Shown here: in pieces, positions 34,485 to 43,611 of the stretch
Numbering within the stretch: the stretch's first letter is position 1
Layout of the letters: every line of letters starts with the position of its first letter
NCBI GenBank assembly: GCA_951813625.1
Contig: CATOTS010000018.1
Span: 83,299 to 147,298 of the forward strand
From: an uncultured Caldilineaceae bacterium
Lineage (GTDB): Bacteria; Chloroflexota; Anaerolineae; Caldilineales; Caldilineaceae
Length of the DNA: 64,000 nt
Direction of reading: 5' to 3'
Notes under the pieces: model-generated
Told to the model about the DNA's origin: nothing
Database searches by the model: none
Seen by the model: only the letters and a program-made list of their open reading frames with translations
Made by a program: the position numbers and the translations under genes

Positions 34485-34691
34485 TCAAAGCTGCAAGTCT
34501 CTCTGCAATTCTGTCCGAAGTTCAGCATGCGCCCGGAACACTGTGGCGGTTTCAACCGCCTCATCCAGTTCTCATGCGTCGTCCCGGTCCGCAAGCCGTT
34601 GCAACAGGGCGCGAAATCCTTTCATTGACAGAACGGGACGCCCTTTGGGCCCCTTCTCATTGACATGATATTTCGGTCTAATCGTGAGCAT
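34485..34691 (-). pseudogene. Second Phd/RelB-like antitoxin gene with an in-frame stop
   Basis: From an ATG at 34691 (GAGGAGAG upstream) the frame reads MLTIRPKYHVNEKGPKGRPV, then LSMKGFRALLQRLADRDDA, then TGA, and continues unshifted as ELDEAVETATVFRAHAELRT to a stop at 34485. The TGA interrupts a 67-residue antitoxin homologous to the remnant at 32903. No toxin gene follows. An IS1-family element starts 34 bases before the first target repeat's far side, within the promoter region. Confidence 0.75.
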
Positions 34692-34725
34692 TATGACTCT
34701 CCTCTTGAAGTGACCAGGTTCAGTT

Positions 34726-35527
34726 GAAATTTGGGTAGTGGTCGAATAGTAAGTGGTGGTAGAATTGTTGCATGATACAGAAAACGATCACCTACAGTTG
34801 TCGCGTGTGCGGGAGCACGAATATCGTCAAGAATGGGAGCAACCGGCTTGGTCAGCAGCAATATCACTGTAAAGAGTGCAATGCGTATCGGGTTTTGGAA
34901 TCCAAGCGAGAGGCGAAAAAAAAGAGAAGCGCCTCATCCTGAGAGCCTACCAGGAACGCATCAGCCTGCGCGGACTGAGTCGGTTGTTTGCTGTTCATCG
35001 TCACACGATTGCCCGCTGGATTCGAGCGCATGTGGCATCCTTGCCGCCGCTCCGAGCAACCTTGTTGCCTGCCCAGCCCGATGACCTGCTCGAAATCGAT
35101 GAGGCCTGGAGTTTTGTGCGCACACGGCGCAACAAACGCTGGCTGTGGACCGTCATGTGTCGTCGAACGCGTCAGATCGTGGCTTTTGTGATCGCTGACC
35201 GTAGCCAACAGAGTTGTCGCCGCCTATGGGCCAAGGTCCCGTTTACGTACCGCCGATGTCTCTCCTATAGCGACTTCTGGAACGCGTATCAAGCGCTGCC
35301 CAAAGAGAACCATTGCGCAGTCGGCAAAGAGAGCGGAGAACTCTCCCATATGGAGCGTTGGTATTGTACATTGCGCCAAAGGCAGGCACGCTATGTTCGC
35401 AAAACACTCTCATTCTCCAAGAGCGATGCTTACCACCATATGGTCACCAACTGGTTTATCATTGACCACAACCTGGCAATGTACTCCTTGACCTAACCAC
35501 TTACCTTGTGACCACTACCGAAATTTG
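34726..35527 (+). mobile_element. IS1-family insertion sequence with 8-bp target duplication
   Basis: The 786-bp element (34734-35519) begins GGTAGTGGTC and ends with the inverse GACCACTACC. The direct repeat GAAATTTG flanks it at 34726-34733 and 35520-35527. The perfect duplication and intact transposase suggest a recent insertion. It landed just upstream of the second antitoxin pseudogene and may have removed its promoter. Confidence 0.95.
34772..35496 (+). CDS. IS1-family transposase, made by -1 frameshifting
   Basis: The first frame (34772-34942, 56 codons) encodes an InsA-like zinc-finger part: CRVCGSTNIVKNGSNRLGQQ, then YHCKECNAYRV. Near 34917-34924 a run of eight A offers a -1 slip into the second frame, which continues KRLILRAYQERISLRGLSRL. 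It then carries the DDE motifs EIDEAWSFV, YSDFWNAY and HMERWYCTLRQRQ up to 35496. The fused product would have 241 residues. Frameshift-dependent expression at an A-run is established for IS1; its use here is inferred from the arrangement. Confidence 0.88.
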
Positions 35528-36195
35528 CATGGTGTGTTGCGTCGTGTGCACGACGAGCGCTCGTACGCGAGATGCACGAGAGATCTACAAGCGGGCACGG
35601 TAAAATAATTTCAGAAATTATAGCAATAATTATTAGAAATAATATAAATATTATTGGAATATTGTAAAGGAGGGGCGACAAGCGAATTGGGCTGTTGACA
35701 TCCTTCTCGATAAGCGAGCCAATAGCCTTCATCAATGAGGCCAGACGGTTATTCTCGTTTTCGCCTAGCACGTCGACGTCGGCAAACCGACTTTGCGATC
35801 CGACCGTCCAGCACAACCACGAGTGTCCACGCCCCACCGCTGCTCCACCCGTTAGTCATAACAATCTCCAAATCACGAGAATCAAAGTTCAGACAGGCAA
35901 CGGCAGGGACAAACTGCCATGCGTACCTTACACCCGCCGCGTAGTATACCGCACCTCCATTCGGTTGCGGCATCCTTCCAGCACCACCCGGAAATTGTTC
36001 CGGCTAAACTGTCGCGCATCTATCTCTTTCTACCTACAAATAATATACGCTACGCGCACGAAACGATCACTTTGCGCTGAATGGCAACCGCCAATTGCTT
36101 TACAAGCGCCCGCCGATCTGCTAAACTAGGTGAGTTTGATAAAAAGGTCGAAATGCCGCGCATTCTTAGGCGGTTTAGACAGGCAGGTGAACACA
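35528..36195. other. Gene-free stretch with an AT-rich block
   Basis: No convincing gene is seen. 35601-35667 is strongly AT-rich (for example TAATTATTAGAAATAATATA), unlike the GC-rich surroundings. Minus-strand frames around 35690-35973 change phase and look like a decayed gene, but I do not recognise a family. The 3' part should hold the promoter of the ABC exporter pair. Confidence 0.5.
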
Positions 36196-38067
36196 ATGGA
36201 AGCTATGCAACAATCGAAAGTTGACGGCAAGGTTTTCCGCCGGCTTGTCGGCTTTCTGCGCCCTTATTGGAAGCAGGCGGCCCTTGCCTATGTCTCCGTC
36301 CTCTTTGCCTCGCTGCTCAATCTCTATATCCCGCAAGTCTTGAAGGACGCAATCGACCTTGGTGTCGAGGGGCAGCGCGCCGGCGCGCTCTTCTCCGCCG
36401 CCGCCTGGATCCTGGGCATCGCCCTCGTGCGCGGCGTGGCTATGTTCTTTCAGCGTTACTACGGGGAATGGTTGACGCATCGCGTCGCCTACGACCTCCG
36501 CAACCGCTTCTTCAACGCGGCGCAGCGCTTGCCCTTCTCCTTTCACGACCACGCTCAGACCGGCGACCTGATGAGCCGCGCCACCAGCGACATCACCGAG
36601 ACCGAGCGCTTTGTCGGACAGGGCCTGATGGACCTGACCGCGACGCTGCTGCTGCTGGCCGGCGTCCTCGTCGCCATGGTCCTGGAGAGCTTCAGCCTCG
36701 CTCTCTTCGCCCTCATACCGCTGCTGTTGCTATTCGTTCTCACGCTGCGCTTCGGGATGGTGATCCGGCCTCGATTCAAACGCGTACAGGAGCAAATGGG
36801 CCAACTCTCCTCGACGATGCAGGAGAGCGTGACCGGCATCCAGGTGGTAAAAGCCTTTGCGCGTGAGGAAGACGAGCTGCGAAAGTTCGACGCGGCCAAC
36901 GAGGACTGGTTTACCAAGCGCTTCGGCATCATCAAGATCTGGGCCAACAACTGGCCTACCTTCACCTTCATACTGATGAGCAGCGTCTTCCTTCTCCTGC
37001 TCGTCGGCGGCCCGCGCGCGATCGAAGGAACCATTACAATCGGGTCGCTCTTCGCCCTCCTGGCCTATGTCATGATGCTCAACGGCCCTGTGCAACGGCT
37101 CGGGTTCCTGGTCAATATGGCCGCCACCTCCAGCGCAAGCGCGGCGCGCGTATTCGAGATAATCGATACGCCCCGCGAAGTCGAAGAAAGTGACAACGCA
37201 GTCGAGCTGGCCGATGCCCAGGGCGCGGTTGCCTTTTCCAATGTCAGTTTCGGCTACGAGGGCGGCCCGCGCGCGCTCGACGACATAAATTTCGAGGTTG
37301 AAGCCGGCCAGACCGTCGCCCTCATCGGCCCCACCGGCAGCGGCAAATCGACCATCACCAACCTCATCCCCCGCTTCTACGACCCAGCCGGCGGTGTTGT
37401 CCGCATCGACGGCCATGACGTGCGCAGCGTCACACTCAAAAGCCTGCGCCGCCATATCGGTATTGTCCTGCAGGACCCCTTCCTTTTCGCGACGACAATC
37501 ACCGAAAATATCGCCTACGGCCGCCCACAGGCCACCCCGGACGATGTCGTCGCCGCGGCCAAAGCCGCGCGCGCACACGATTTCATCATGGAGTTCCCCG
37601 CCGGTTACGAAACAATCGTCGGCGAGAGGGGCGTCACCCTCAGCGGCGGGCAGAAACAGCGGGTCGCCATCGCGCGCGCTCTCCTCTACGCCCCCCGCAT
37701 TCTGATCCTGGACGACTCTACCAGCAGCGTCGACACCGAGACCGAGCACCTGATCCAGGAGGCGCTCGCATCGCTCATGCAGGGGCGCACAACTTTTGTC
37801 ATCGCCCAGCGCCTGCTCACGCTCAAGAACGCCGACCAGATCCTTGTGCTCGATGGCGGCCGTATCGTCGAACGCGGCCGCCACGACGAACTGCTTGCCC
37901 ATGGCGGCCTGTACCGCCAGATCTATGATTTGCAGCTGCGCGATCAGGAGGAGTTCGCGGCGCTCGACGCGCAGTTGCTCAAACAGGCTGAGCCGCTGGC
38001 GTCCGGCGCAAGCGGGTATCCGGTTTCCGAAATGGCGCTGGCCGGCGCCGCAGAAAACGGGAGATAA
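36196..38067 (+). CDS. ABC exporter half, degenerate-site subunit
   Basis: The 623-residue protein has an N-terminal six-helix exporter domain (from RRLVGFLRPYWKQAALAYVS). Its ATPase has Walker A IGPTGSGKST and signature LSGGQKQR. Walker B reads ILILDDSTSSVD, with Asp instead of the catalytic Glu, and the switch motif is IAQRL with Gln instead of His. Such a half normally works with a canonical partner as a heterodimer (as in TM287/288). The partner gene starts four bases after the stop. The ATG at 36196 is chosen as the family start. Substrate is unknown; multidrug or lipid export is typical. Confidence 0.92.
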   Translation: MEAMQQSKVDGKVFRRLVGFLRPYWKQAALAYVSVLFASLLNLYIPQVLKDAIDLGVEGQRAGALFSAAAWILGIALVRGVAMFFQRYYGEWLTHRVAYDLRNRFFNAAQRLPFSFHDHAQTGDLMSRATSDITETERFVGQGLMDLTATLLLLAGVLVAMVLESFSLALFALIPLLLLFVLTLRFGMVIRPRFKRVQEQMGQLSSTMQESVTGIQVVKAFAREEDELRKFDAANEDWFTKRFGIIKIWANNWPTFTFILMSSVFLLLLVGGPRAIEGTITIGSLFALLAYVMMLNGPVQRLGFLVNMAATSSASAARVFEIIDTPREVEESDNAVELADAQGAVAFSNVSFGYEGGPRALDDINFEVEAGQTVALIGPTGSGKSTITNLIPRFYDPAGGVVRIDGHDVRSVTLKSLRRHIGIVLQDPFLFATTITENIAYGRPQATPDDVVAAAKAARAHDFIMEFPAGYETIVGERGVTLSGGQKQRVAIARALLYAPRILILDDSTSSVDTETEHLIQEALASLMQGRTTFVIAQRLLTLKNADQILVLDGGRIVERGRHDELLAHGGLYRQIYDLQLRDQEEFAALDAQLLKQAEPLASGASGYPVSEMALAGAAENGR

Positions 38068-38071
38068 TGAG

Positions 38072-40084
38072 GTGAGCAACGCCAACGGCAACCATGCAGC
38101 TGCCAAGACGCAAAATGGAAACGGTGAGCTCTCTGCCCCGCCGGGCGCGGAGAATGAACTGATCGAAAAGCTGCCGCGCCAGCGCGACGCCTTCGGCCGC
38201 GAACAGGCAACACGCGTCGGCAACAAAAACAGCCTTTCCGCAATCGAACAGGAAAGACTGCGCCGCGAACGCAGAATTCAGGACCTTCTGCCCGACGAAG
38301 AGGAGGCGCAGGAGAAGACCTACGACAGCCGCCTGGTCAAGCGTCTCATGGTCTATGTGGGCGTCTATAAGCGCGAGTTTATCGTTTCAGTAGCCCTGAT
38401 CGTCGTTAGTGCGCTGATGAGCGTGGGCACCCCGTGGATGATACAACGGGCAATCGACGAAGGCATCCGCGCCGGCAACGCCGGCACACTGCGTTTCTGG
38501 ACATTCCTCTTCCTGGCCGCGATCGCGCTCGAATGGGTGACAAGTCGTGCCCGCCTGACAGTCATGGCTTACGCTGGCACGCGCATCGTCACCGACCTGC
38601 GCAGCCAGCTCTTCCGCCACCTGCACTCGCTCTCGCTTGGCTTCTTCAACGACTATAGCGTGGGCCGCCTGATGAGCCGTCTCATCAGCGACGTCAGCGT
38701 GTTGCAGGATTTCGTCACTTGGTCGATTACGGGACTGGCCCGCTCCGTCTTCATCCTGATCGGGATCGTTATCGCCATGCTGTTCCTCAACTGGCAGCTG
38801 GCGCTGGTAACCTTCGCTGTCCTGCCCATGATGATCGCGTTGACCAACTACTTTCGCCGCTACGTGCGCCAAGCCTATCGCGCCGCCCGCCAGCGCCTGT
38901 CGCTGATCAACGGCTTTCTCAACGAGTCGATTACCGGCATTCGCGTAACCAAGAGTTTCGCCCGCGAAGGGGCCAACGCCCGTCACTTCGACGATCTCAA
39001 CCGCTCCTACTTCGACGCCAACGTGAGGACGACACAACTTGCCGCCTTCTTCTTCCCAGGTGTCGATTTCATCGGCTCGCTTGCCACCGCACTGGTCGTC
39101 GGTGTCGGCGGCTGGCTGATCCTGGGCGACCAGGTGACCGCCGGCGTGCTCGCCGCCTTCGTGATCTGGGTGGAGCGCTTCTTTGACCCGATTCGCGAGC
39201 TCTCCCGGCGCTACTACACATTCCAGGCCGCAATGGCGGCCAGCGAGCGCCTCTTCGCCCTGCTCGACACAGAGCCGGACCTTCAGGATGCCCCCCACGC
39301 CGCAGCCCTGCCCCCGGTCGAAGGCCGGGTGGAGCTGGACAACGTTCAGTTCAACTACAAAGAGGATGAACCGGTGCTGCAGGGCGTGACGATCAGCGCC
39401 GCGCCGGGTGAGCGCATCGCCCTCGTCGGTGAGACCGGCGCCGGCAAGAGTACAGTCATCCGCCTCATCTCCCGCTTCTTTGACGTTACCGGAGGCGCCG
39501 TGCGCATTGACGGTCACGACGTGCGCGATGTTACCCAAGCCAGCCTGCGCGCCCAACTCGGCATCGTCCTACAGGATACTTTCCTCTTCGACGGAACCAT
39601 ACGCGACAACATTCGCTACGGCCGGTCTGACGCAAACAACGCCGAGGTCGAAGCCGCGACCATCGCCGTCGGCGCCGATGAGTTCATTCGCAAGCTGCCA
39701 AAGGGCTATGAAACCGAAGTGGGCGAAAACGGCGTGAATCTCAGCGTTGGTCAGCGCCAGATCGTCTCGTTCGCCCGCGCACTGCTGGCCGATCCCCGCA
39801 TCCTCATTCTGGACGAGGCCACCAGCTCAATCGACACGACAACAGAGCGCCAGATTCAGGCCGGGTTGGAACGTCTGCTCAAAGGGCGGACCAGCTTTGT
39901 CATCGCCCACCGCCTCAATACAATTGTCAACTCGGACAAAATCGTTGTCCTCGACCAGGGGCGCGTGCTCGAAGAAGGTAGCCACGAAGATCTGCTGGCC
40001 CGCCGCGGCCGCTACCACCAGCTGTACACGATGCAGTGGGCAGTGGAGAGCGATCCGCGCGCCAGGAACTACGCTTTGAACTGA
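38072..40084 (+). CDS. ABC exporter half, canonical-site subunit
   Basis: The 670-residue partner starts at a GTG with GGGAG upstream. It has a polar N-terminal extension of about 90 residues (NGNHAAAKTQNGNGELSAPP) before the membrane domain (VKRLMVYVGVYKREFIVSVA). Its ATPase has Walker A VGETGAGKST, signature LSVGQRQ (Val for the usual Gly), Walker B ILILDEATSSID with the catalytic Glu, and IAHRL with the switch His. It should supply the catalytic residues of the heterodimer. An open frame continues upstream inside the first gene but is only a shadow. Confidence 0.92.
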   Translation: MSNANGNHAAAKTQNGNGELSAPPGAENELIEKLPRQRDAFGREQATRVGNKNSLSAIEQERLRRERRIQDLLPDEEEAQEKTYDSRLVKRLMVYVGVYKREFIVSVALIVVSALMSVGTPWMIQRAIDEGIRAGNAGTLRFWTFLFLAAIALEWVTSRARLTVMAYAGTRIVTDLRSQLFRHLHSLSLGFFNDYSVGRLMSRLISDVSVLQDFVTWSITGLARSVFILIGIVIAMLFLNWQLALVTFAVLPMMIALTNYFRRYVRQAYRAARQRLSLINGFLNESITGIRVTKSFAREGANARHFDDLNRSYFDANVRTTQLAAFFFPGVDFIGSLATALVVGVGGWLILGDQVTAGVLAAFVIWVERFFDPIRELSRRYYTFQAAMAASERLFALLDTEPDLQDAPHAAALPPVEGRVELDNVQFNYKEDEPVLQGVTISAAPGERIALVGETGAGKSTVIRLISRFFDVTGGAVRIDGHDVRDVTQASLRAQLGIVLQDTFLFDGTIRDNIRYGRSDANNAEVEAATIAVGADEFIRKLPKGYETEVGENGVNLSVGQRQIVSFARALLADPRILILDEATSSIDTTTERQIQAGLERLLKGRTSFVIAHRLNTIVNSDKIVVLDQGRVLEEGSHEDLLARRGRYHQLYTMQWAVESDPRARNYALN

Positions 40085-40087
40085 GAA

Positions 40088-40134
40088 GACGGAAGATCGC
40101 GGCGCGTGGTCGGCCTGCGCCGCGATCTTCCGTC
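40088..40134 (+). terminator. Perfect 18-bp hairpin between convergent genes
   Basis: GACGGAAGATCGCGGCGC at 40088-40105 pairs perfectly with 40117-40134 around an 11-base loop. It begins four bases after the ABC stop. No T-run follows, yet the length and position between convergent genes suggest transcription end or 3' protection for both. Confidence 0.75.
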
Positions 40135-40162
40135 CCATCTTCCCGTCTCTCGCTCTCCTGCC

Positions 40163-40642
40163 TCAACTTTCTTCGATACTGACACTCTCCATCACGTCCC
40201 CTTGCCGGATTGAATCGACCACATCCTGTCCGCTTCGCACCTTGCCGAAGACCGCGTGCTTGTTGTTCAGCCAATCGGTCGCGATATGGGTGATGAAAAA
40301 CTGGCTGCCGTTCGTATTCGGGCCGGCATTGGCCATGCTCAGAACGCCGGGCCCGTCATGCGTTAGGTCTGGGTGGAATTCGTCGCCGAATCGGTAGCCG
40401 GGACCGCCGCTGCCGCTGCCGGTCGGGTCGCCTCCCTGGATCATGAACTCCGCGATTACGCGGTGAAACTTAACGCCGTCATAAAAGCCATCGCGCGCCA
40501 GCGTCACAAAATTGTTGACCGTCCGCGGCGCCTTGTCCGCATACAGGTCGATCACGATATCGCCCCGGTTGGTCTGGATCGTCGCCGCATAACTCTTCGA
40601 CTCGTCGATCTGCATCGCCGGCGGAGATGAATACTGCTTCAC
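40163..40642 (-). CDS. Cyclophilin-type peptidyl-prolyl isomerase
   Basis: The 159-residue protein is a single cyclophilin domain. Active-site motifs are [20 protein letters not shown], with the catalytic Arg, then [15 protein letters not shown] and HAVFGKV. It catalyses cis-trans isomerisation of Xaa-Pro bonds. No signal peptide is seen, so it is cytoplasmic. It starts at a GTG with AGGA upstream. Confidence 0.93.
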   Translation of the reverse strand: MKQYSSPPAMQIDESKSYAATIQTNRGDIVIDLYADKAPRTVNNFVTLARDGFYDGVKFHRVIAEFMIQGGDPTGSGSGGPGYRFGDEFHPDLTHDGPGVLSMANAGPNTNGSQFFITHIATDWLNNKHAVFGKVRSGQDVVDSIRQGDVMESVSIEES

Positions 40643-41644
40643 AGGAGTTTCCTTTCGCTGATGAACTCGAATTGTTTGTCCGACGACCTGGCACGACTGC
40701 CTGCTCCGGCGGGCGGACAGTGAACTTCACCCCCGCCGCTTGCGCCGGCAGACAATGCCCCTGCGTCGAGACACGCTCAGGTTAAAGTGGATGGCGCCTG
40801 ATTGCCAAATCATGTGATGCAGTCTTTTCGTGTTGAATCCACCCGCATCCGCACCCACCCATCCCCGCCCCTCATCCGTCCCCCCCCTCAAAGACCTCCC
40901 ACCCTTCCTCCCATCGTCGTTGCGACAGGCCCCCTACCTCCCCTCAACCGTTCCCACTATCCCGAATCCCTATCCCCTATCCCCTATCCCCTGCCCCCTG
41001 CCTTTCCCCTTCCCGGGCAAGAGCTCCGGAAACGTGGTATGCTACAGCGATGAAAGTCAACACCGTGCCTGACCGCAACCATATCTCGCAACGCCGCGGC
41101 CGCCGCCTGTGCCGCCCAATGCGCCGGGCTCTGCATGCGTCGACGGTACCGCAGACACACGGCTCGATCCCGCGTCCACGAAAAGTCGAGCCGCAAACGC
41201 AAAAAGAGAGCCTTATTCTCAATCTGGCCCACTTTAGGGCACAATGTCGCACTTTGATTCAGAATCTTTCACAAAAGTCGATGCCCTTCTCTCCCTGTCA
41301 CGTAAAAACGCCCCGACATCCTGTCACGAAAAAGAGAAAAGTAGGGGCAAGATTCATAACTTTTTCTAACTTTTTGCCAAATCCGATACCCTTTCGATAC
41401 CCTTCCCGTCGCTGCCGTAAGGGCAGACCTTGCGCACACCCGCGCCTTCAACTGTCCCATTTGCATGAATCATCCGAACCAGATTTCCGACGAATGCCGG
41501 GAACTCCTGATATCAGACTACCGGCCACCGGCCACCAGCGTTCCGGTATACCTATGTTATACTGCCTGCCAATGTCGAAACCGCGCCGCGCGCTAGGCGC
41601 AAACATCTGATGCACGCGCCGCAAGCAATCCGCGGACCCAACCA
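40643..41644. other. Gene-free stretch of about 1 kb
   Basis: No gene can be supported. 40850-41035 is C-rich and includes the heptamer array. 41275-41335 has two CTGTCACG boxes followed by A-runs. 41521-41534 repeats CCGGCCA. TTATACT at about 41554 may be the -10 box of the Uma2 gene. Confidence 0.5.
40967..41001. repeat. 7-bp tandem repeat, C-rich type
   Basis: The array reads (C)CCCTAT, CCCCTAT, CCCCTAT, CCCCTGC and CCCCTGC. The complementary strand has regularly spaced G-runs that could fold into a G-quadruplex. Confidence 0.85.
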
Positions 41645-42208
41645 ATGACAGCCCAGCCCGTTCAAACACCAACAAGACTTATCACCGGCGAACAGCTCCT
41701 GGCAATGGGTGACATCGGCCCCTGCGAACTCATCGATGGAGTTATCGTAAGCATGAGCCCAACTGGCGAAAGACATGGATTCCTTGCGTCCAGACTCATT
41801 TCTCTCTTGTACCAATTCAGCCAGGACACCGAGGCCGGTTGGGTGATGGCTGGAGAGGTCGGCATCTATATCCGACGCGATCCCGACCGAATACGTGCTG
41901 CTGATATAGCCTTCTGGTCCAACAGAAGACGACCCGACGGCCCTTCCACCGGTTTCAGTGAAGTGGCTCCCAACTTGGTCGTGGAAATCCTCTCGCCGAC
42001 CGACCGCTGGCCCGAGGTGAACGAGAAGATCGCAGACTACTTTTCGGTCGGCGTCGGCGAACTCTGGATCGTCGAGCCAGCAGAGGAGACCGTCTTCGTC
42101 TACCGTTCACCAACGCAGCGCACCGCCCTGCGCCGCGGCGATTCGCTCACCGGCGCCGGCCCCCTGAACGGTTTCACGCTCCCCATCGACGAGCTGTTCA
42201 CATTCTGA
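41645..42208 (+). CDS. Uma2-family (DUF820) putative endonuclease
   Basis: The 187-residue protein has the Uma2 PD-(D/E)XK-like core: the conserved CELIDGVIVSMSPTGERHG near the N-terminus, RAADIAFWS, then PNLVVEILSPTDRWPEVNEK with the active-site Glu. It ends VGVGELWIVEPAEETVFVYR. Uma2 proteins are very abundant in Chloroflexota and cyanobacteria; their biological role is not settled. It starts at an ATG shortly after CGGACCC, with no clear ribosome site. Confidence 0.88.
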   Translation: MTAQPVQTPTRLITGEQLLAMGDIGPCELIDGVIVSMSPTGERHGFLASRLISLLYQFSQDTEAGWVMAGEVGIYIRRDPDRIRAADIAFWSNRRRPDGPSTGFSEVAPNLVVEILSPTDRWPEVNEKIADYFSVGVGELWIVEPAEETVFVYRSPTQRTALRRGDSLTGAGPLNGFTLPIDELFTF

Positions 42209-42259
42209 GCGCCCCCTCAACTGCCGCACTCCTGAACCCAGCCGCACATCGCCTGTCCC

Positions 42260-43465
42260 ATGCCCCAAGCCCTCTCACACATCACAGTTCTCGACCTTTC
42301 GCGCGTCCTCGCCGGCCCGTACGCCACCATGACACTCGGCGACTTCGGCGCAGAAATCATCAAGGTCGAGCAACCCGGCCGCGGCGACGACTCCCGCCAT
42401 TGGGGCCCACCCTTCACCGCCGGCGGCCAGAGCGCATACTTTCTCTGCGCCAACCGCAACAAGCGCAGCCTTACCCTTAACCTCAAGGAGCAGGCCGGCC
42501 GGACGATTTTCCGACAACTGGCCGCGCAGGCCGACGTGGTCGTGGAAAACTTCAAGGCCGGGGGCATGGAGCGGCTCGGCCTGGGCTGCGAAAGCCTGCG
42601 CAAAGACAACCCCGGTCTTATCTACTGCGCCATCACCGGCTACGGGCAGACCGGCCCCGATCACGCTCTCCCCGGCTACGATACCGTGATCCAGGCGCAG
42701 GGCGGGATCATGAGCATCACCGGCCCCACGACCGCGGGCGCCGATGGCGAACCCTACAAAGTCGGCGTCGCCATCGTCGACATCACCGCCGGCCTGCACG
42801 CGGCCGTGGCCATTCTCAGCGCCCTCCAGCATCGCGCGCACACCGGCGAGGGCCAGCAGATCGACATTGCCCTCTACGACACCCAGCTCAGCTGGCTTGC
42901 CAACGTCGCCAGCAGCTTCCTGCTGTCCGGCGAACCCCCTCTTCGCTACGGCAACGCACACGGTACCGTCGTGCCCTACCAGACCTTTGCCACCGCCGAC
43001 GGCCACCTGATGCTGGCCGTCGGCAACGACAACCAGTTCGCCGCCCTGGCGCAAGCGGTCGGCGAACCTTCCTGGTCCGACGACGCAAGGTTCGCCACCA
43101 ATCCTGCCCGCGTGCAGCATCGCGATTCGCTCATTCCCGCCCTGTCCTCCCACTTCCGAACCCGGACCACGAGCGAATGGATCGAACGGCTGCGCGCGGC
43201 GGGCGTTCCCTGCGGCCCGGTCAACGACATTCCTACCGCGCTCGATTCGCCGCAAGCCCAACACCGCCAGGTCGTGCAAACCGTCACAGACGGCAATGGC
43301 GACGAGATCCCCCTGATCGGGCCGGTGCCCAAGCTGGACAAATCGCCGCCCCGGATCTACCGGCCGCCGCCGCTGCTGGGGGAACATACCGCTGAGGTGC
43401 TGCAGGAGAAACTGGCGCTGACGCCAGAGAAGATCGATTCACTGCGAGAGAGCGGCGTGATCTGA
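42260..43465 (+). CDS. Class III CoA-transferase (CaiB/BaiF family)
   Basis: The 401-residue protein matches family III CoA-transferases: LDLSRVLAGPYATMTLGDFG at the N-terminus, EIIKVEQPGRGDDSRHWGPP, CANRNKRSLTLNLK, and ITGYGQTGPDHALPGYDTVI. The catalytic Asp is expected near QIDIALYDTQLSW. It moves CoA between carboxylic acids, for example succinyl-CoA to a branched or hydroxy acid. Its substrate is unknown. It starts 51 bases after the Uma2 gene and ends without a recognisable terminator. Confidence 0.93.
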   Translation: MPQALSHITVLDLSRVLAGPYATMTLGDFGAEIIKVEQPGRGDDSRHWGPPFTAGGQSAYFLCANRNKRSLTLNLKEQAGRTIFRQLAAQADVVVENFKAGGMERLGLGCESLRKDNPGLIYCAITGYGQTGPDHALPGYDTVIQAQGGIMSITGPTTAGADGEPYKVGVAIVDITAGLHAAVAILSALQHRAHTGEGQQIDIALYDTQLSWLANVASSFLLSGEPPLRYGNAHGTVVPYQTFATADGHLMLAVGNDNQFAALAQAVGEPSWSDDARFATNPARVQHRDSLIPALSSHFRTRTTSEWIERLRAAGVPCGPVNDIPTALDSPQAQHRQVVQTVTDGNGDEIPLIGPVPKLDKSPPRIYRPPPLLGEHTAEVLQEKLALTPEKIDSLRESGVI

Positions 43466-43611
43466 CGCTCTATGCCTGAATCTGCGCCGCGCATCAGCCG
43501 GAAATCTCAGGCCGCTTTGTCATGTGCGCGCGCCTGGGCTATACTCAGATCATAGCCGGAACGGTTCCCTGAATAGACAATAGCTGTTGCCCCAAACGGA
43601 AGGATTCCGCC

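Noticed and set aside
35690..35973. Possible protein-coding gene on the minus strand
   Set aside because: The reading phase changes and no family is recognisable; at most a decayed remnant.
37796..38071. N-terminal extension of the second ABC exporter gene into the first
   Set aside because: The extension lies in another frame of the first gene's ATPase domain; a GTG with GGGAG at 38072 is a better start.
41050..41610. 186-codon plus-strand frame between the cyclophilin and Uma2 genes
   Set aside because: Low-complexity, Arg/Pro/Ser-rich product with no domain; the region is C-rich and non-coding in character.
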